Assembly (NCBI RefSeq): GCF_008831125.1
Contig: NZ_WBKA01000001.1
Location: forward strand, 62,001-126,000
Length of the DNA: 64,000 nucleotides
Direction: 5' to 3'
Source of the DNA: Pseudoclavibacter caeni
GTDB lineage: Bacteria > Actinomycetota > Actinomycetes > Actinomycetales > Microbacteriaceae
The notes below the pieces were generated by a model. That model made no database searches. It was not told the DNA's origin and was given only the letters and a program-made list of their open reading frames with translations. Every line of letters begins with the position of its first letter. Position 1 is the first letter of the stretch. A program made the translations under genes and the position numbers. This document shows positions 62,594-64,000 of the stretch, piece after piece.

Positions 62594-62666
62594 CAGGGCG
62601 GACAGGACTCGAACCTGCAACCTGCGGTTTTGGAGACCGCTGCTCTACCAATTGAGCCACCGCCCT
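62594..62666 (-). tRNA. tRNA-Trp (anticodon CCA)
   Basis: 73-nt minus-strand cloverleaf with acceptor AGGGCGG/CCGCCCT, D-arm TGGCTCAATTGGTAGAGCA, anticodon loop CTCCAAA (anticodon CCA), T-arm with GGTTCGAGTCC, discriminator G, CCA not encoded. Likely cotranscribed into secE. Confidence 0.97.
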
Positions 62667-62727
62667 TCACGCGTCGTCCCCGACGCGTGCACTCCCGCGG
62701 CGCACCGACACGTGGCACCACCGCAGG

Positions 62728-62754
62728 GGCATAGTTCATCTTGGTGTCTGTCAA
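62728..62754 (-). promoter_or_regulatory. Candidate tRNA-Trp/secE promoter
   Basis: Minus-strand TTGACA (62754-62749) is a perfect -35; TATGCC (62733-62728) is a candidate -10 with a short 15-bp spacer. The leader to the tRNA is about 55 bases. Confidence 0.4.
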
Positions 62755-62930
62755 CACCGCGTGCCAGTCTAGCGCCTCCCCGGGCCGGTGTCCACAGCGG
62801 GGCGCCGCCACCCGCCGGCCCGGGCATCCATCGGCCACCCGGGAGATCCCCCGTCGCGCATCCGCCACGCCGGACAGCCACGCGACGCCACGGCCAGCGA
62901 TCCGCCTCTGGCGCGCGGCACGCCCGACGG

Positions 62931-62943
62931 TAGACTCGTCGCC
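62931..62943 (+). promoter_or_regulatory. -10 element of the aminotransferase gene
   Basis: TAGACT (62931-62936) lies 7 bases before the GTG at 62944, with no ribosome site between. A leaderless start is likely. Confidence 0.55.
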
Positions 62944-64000
62944 GTGAGCAGCGAACTTCCCCTCTCTCCGCGCATCCTGTCCATCCACGAGTCAGCCACG
63001 CTCAAAGTCGACGCCAAGGCGAAGGCCCTGAAGGCACAGGGCCGACCCATCATCAGCTACGGCGCCGGCGAGCCCGACTTCCCCACGCCGGCGAACATCG
63101 TCGACGCCGCCCGGCGCGCCCTCGGTGACCCGACCAACTTCCGCTACACCCCGGCCTCGGGCCTGCCCGAGCTCAAGCGGGCCGTCGCCGCGAAGACGCT
63201 GCGCGACAGTGGAGTCGAGGTCGACCCGGCGCAGGTCGTCATCACCAACGGCGGCAAGCAGGCCGTGTACGAGGCCTTCGCCACGCTCGTCGGCGAGGGC
63301 GACGAGGTCATCGTCCCGGGCCCGTACTGGACGACCTACCCCGAGGCCATCCGCCTCGCCGGCGGCCGCCCGGTGACGGTCTTCGCCGGCGCGGACCAGG
63401 GCTACCGGGTCACCGTCGACCAGCTGGAGGCCGCCCGCACCGACCACACCCGGCTGCTCGTGTTCGTCTCGCCCTCCAACCCCACCGGCGCCGTGTACTC
63501 CCCCGAGGAGACCGCGGCGATCGCCCGCTGGGCCGTCGAGCACGACATCTGGATCCTCGCCGATGAGATCTACCAGAACCTCACCTACGACGGCGTCGAG
63601 GCGCACAGCATCGCCTCGGCGATCCCGGAGGCGGCCGCGAACACGGTGCTCGTCAACGGCGTCGCGAAGACGTACGCGATGACCGGCTGGCGCGTCGGCT
63701 GGCTCGTCGGGCCGCGACGGGTGGCGAAGGCCGCGTCGAACATGCAGTCGCACCTGACCTCGAACGTGTCGAACATCTCGCAGCGCGCCGCGATCGAGGC
63801 CCTCACCGGCCCTCAGGACGCGGTGGCCGCCATGCGCGCCGCCTTCGACCGGCGACGGCGCACGATCGTCGCCGAGCTGTCGCGCATCGAGGGATTCACC
63901 GTGCCGACCCCGCAGGGGGCGTTCTACGCCTACCCCGATGTCACCGGCGTGCTCGGCCGCACCTGGCACGGCGTCACCCCGACCACCTCGCTCGAGCTGG
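62944..64000 (+). CDS. aspC: Pyridoxal-phosphate aminotransferase (aspartate aminotransferase-like), 3' end off the window
   Basis: The first 352 codons of a class I/II aminotransferase are present; the gene continues past the right edge. Typical segments are [72 protein letters not shown] and the PLP-Lys region [20 protein letters not shown], with Lys in [10 protein letters not shown]. It matches the AspC/AspB-I subgroup that makes aspartate from oxaloacetate and glutamate. The specificity could also be to aromatic or prephenate substrates. Confidence 0.9.
   Translation, partial: MSSELPLSPRILSIHESATLKVDAKAKALKAQGRPIISYGAGEPDFPTPANIVDAARRALGDPTNFRYTPASGLPELKRAVAAKTLRDSGVEVDPAQVVITNGGKQAVYEAFATLVGEGDEVIVPGPYWTTYPEAIRLAGGRPVTVFAGADQGYRVTVDQLEAARTDHTRLLVFVSPSNPTGAVYSPEETAAIARWAVEHDIWILADEIYQNLTYDGVEAHSIASAIPEAAANTVLVNGVAKTYAMTGWRVGWLVGPRRVAKAASNMQSHLTSNVSNISQRAAIEALTGPQDAVAAMRAAFDRRRRTIVAELSRIEGFTVPTPQGAFYAYPDVTGVLGRTWHGVTPTTSLEL

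Overview
The window is high-GC (about 70 percent by eye), gene-dense chromosomal DNA from an actinobacterium. The protein sequences and gene orders point to Microbacteriaceae, most likely Microbacterium or a close relative. The evidence is actinobacterial hallmark genes (CarD, GlnR, SenX3/RegX3, nitrobindin-type FABP protein, DUF3263, DUF4244, the Rv3654c-Rv3659c-like pilus cluster), many GTG starts, and many genes whose -10 hexamer lies 6-8 bases before the start codon, as in leaderless transcripts. I see no plasmid, prophage, insertion sequence, CRISPR array or rRNA operon. There are five tRNAs: Thr-TGT, Lys-TTT, Thr-CGT, Pro-CGG and Trp-CCA.

Layout. 0-7 kb: housekeeping and envelope genes (LytR_C protein, DUF3263, msrB, DsbA-like thioredoxin, a degenerate ABC ATPase, rlmB, cysS, ispF, carD). 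7-22.8 kb: a phosphate block with regX3, senX3, phoU, gpmA, glnR, ppk1, a NUDIX/SixA-like protein and pstSCAB. Direct repeats of 11 bp resembling PHO boxes lie before phoU/senX3, ppk1 and pstS, so sensing, uptake and polyphosphate storage appear co-controlled. 22-27 kb: an unknown leaderless protein, a MarR/MFS pair, a SulP transporter and tRNA-Lys. 27.8-34.6 kb: a complete methylcitrate (propionate) module, prpD-prpB-prpC plus a GntR/FCD regulator, divergent from prpE, with three copies of a TGTATACA-core palindrome between them.

35-45 kb: a secreted tripeptidyl aminopeptidase-like lipoprotein, holB, tmk and topA in a tightly overlapping run, then a small Tad/Flp-type secretion cluster (TadA, TadB/C, DUF4244 pilin-like, TadE, TadG-like). 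45-56 kb: ridA, a DUF4177 protein, a class A penicillin-binding protein coupled to a metallophosphoesterase, tRNA-Pro, an HdeD-like protein, a DEAD-box helicase with a long RGG/RDD tail, an M3 peptidase and a PgeF-like protein. 56-62.7 kb: tRNA-Trp-secE-nusG-rplK-rplA and rplJ-rplL, split by an aquaporin, a YqaJ-type nuclease and an unknown protein. An aspartate aminotransferase-like gene runs off the right edge.

The signals most worth following are the recurrent TANNNT-N6-8-RTG start architecture (sometimes with the -10 built on the upstream gene's stop codon), the PHO-box set, the GntR operator set, a nitrobindin homologue in which the expected haem-ligand His is Met, an ABC ATPase lacking its signature, D-loop and H-switch residues, and an ispF with no ATG/GTG/TTG start. 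I did not find a clearly new multi-gene system.
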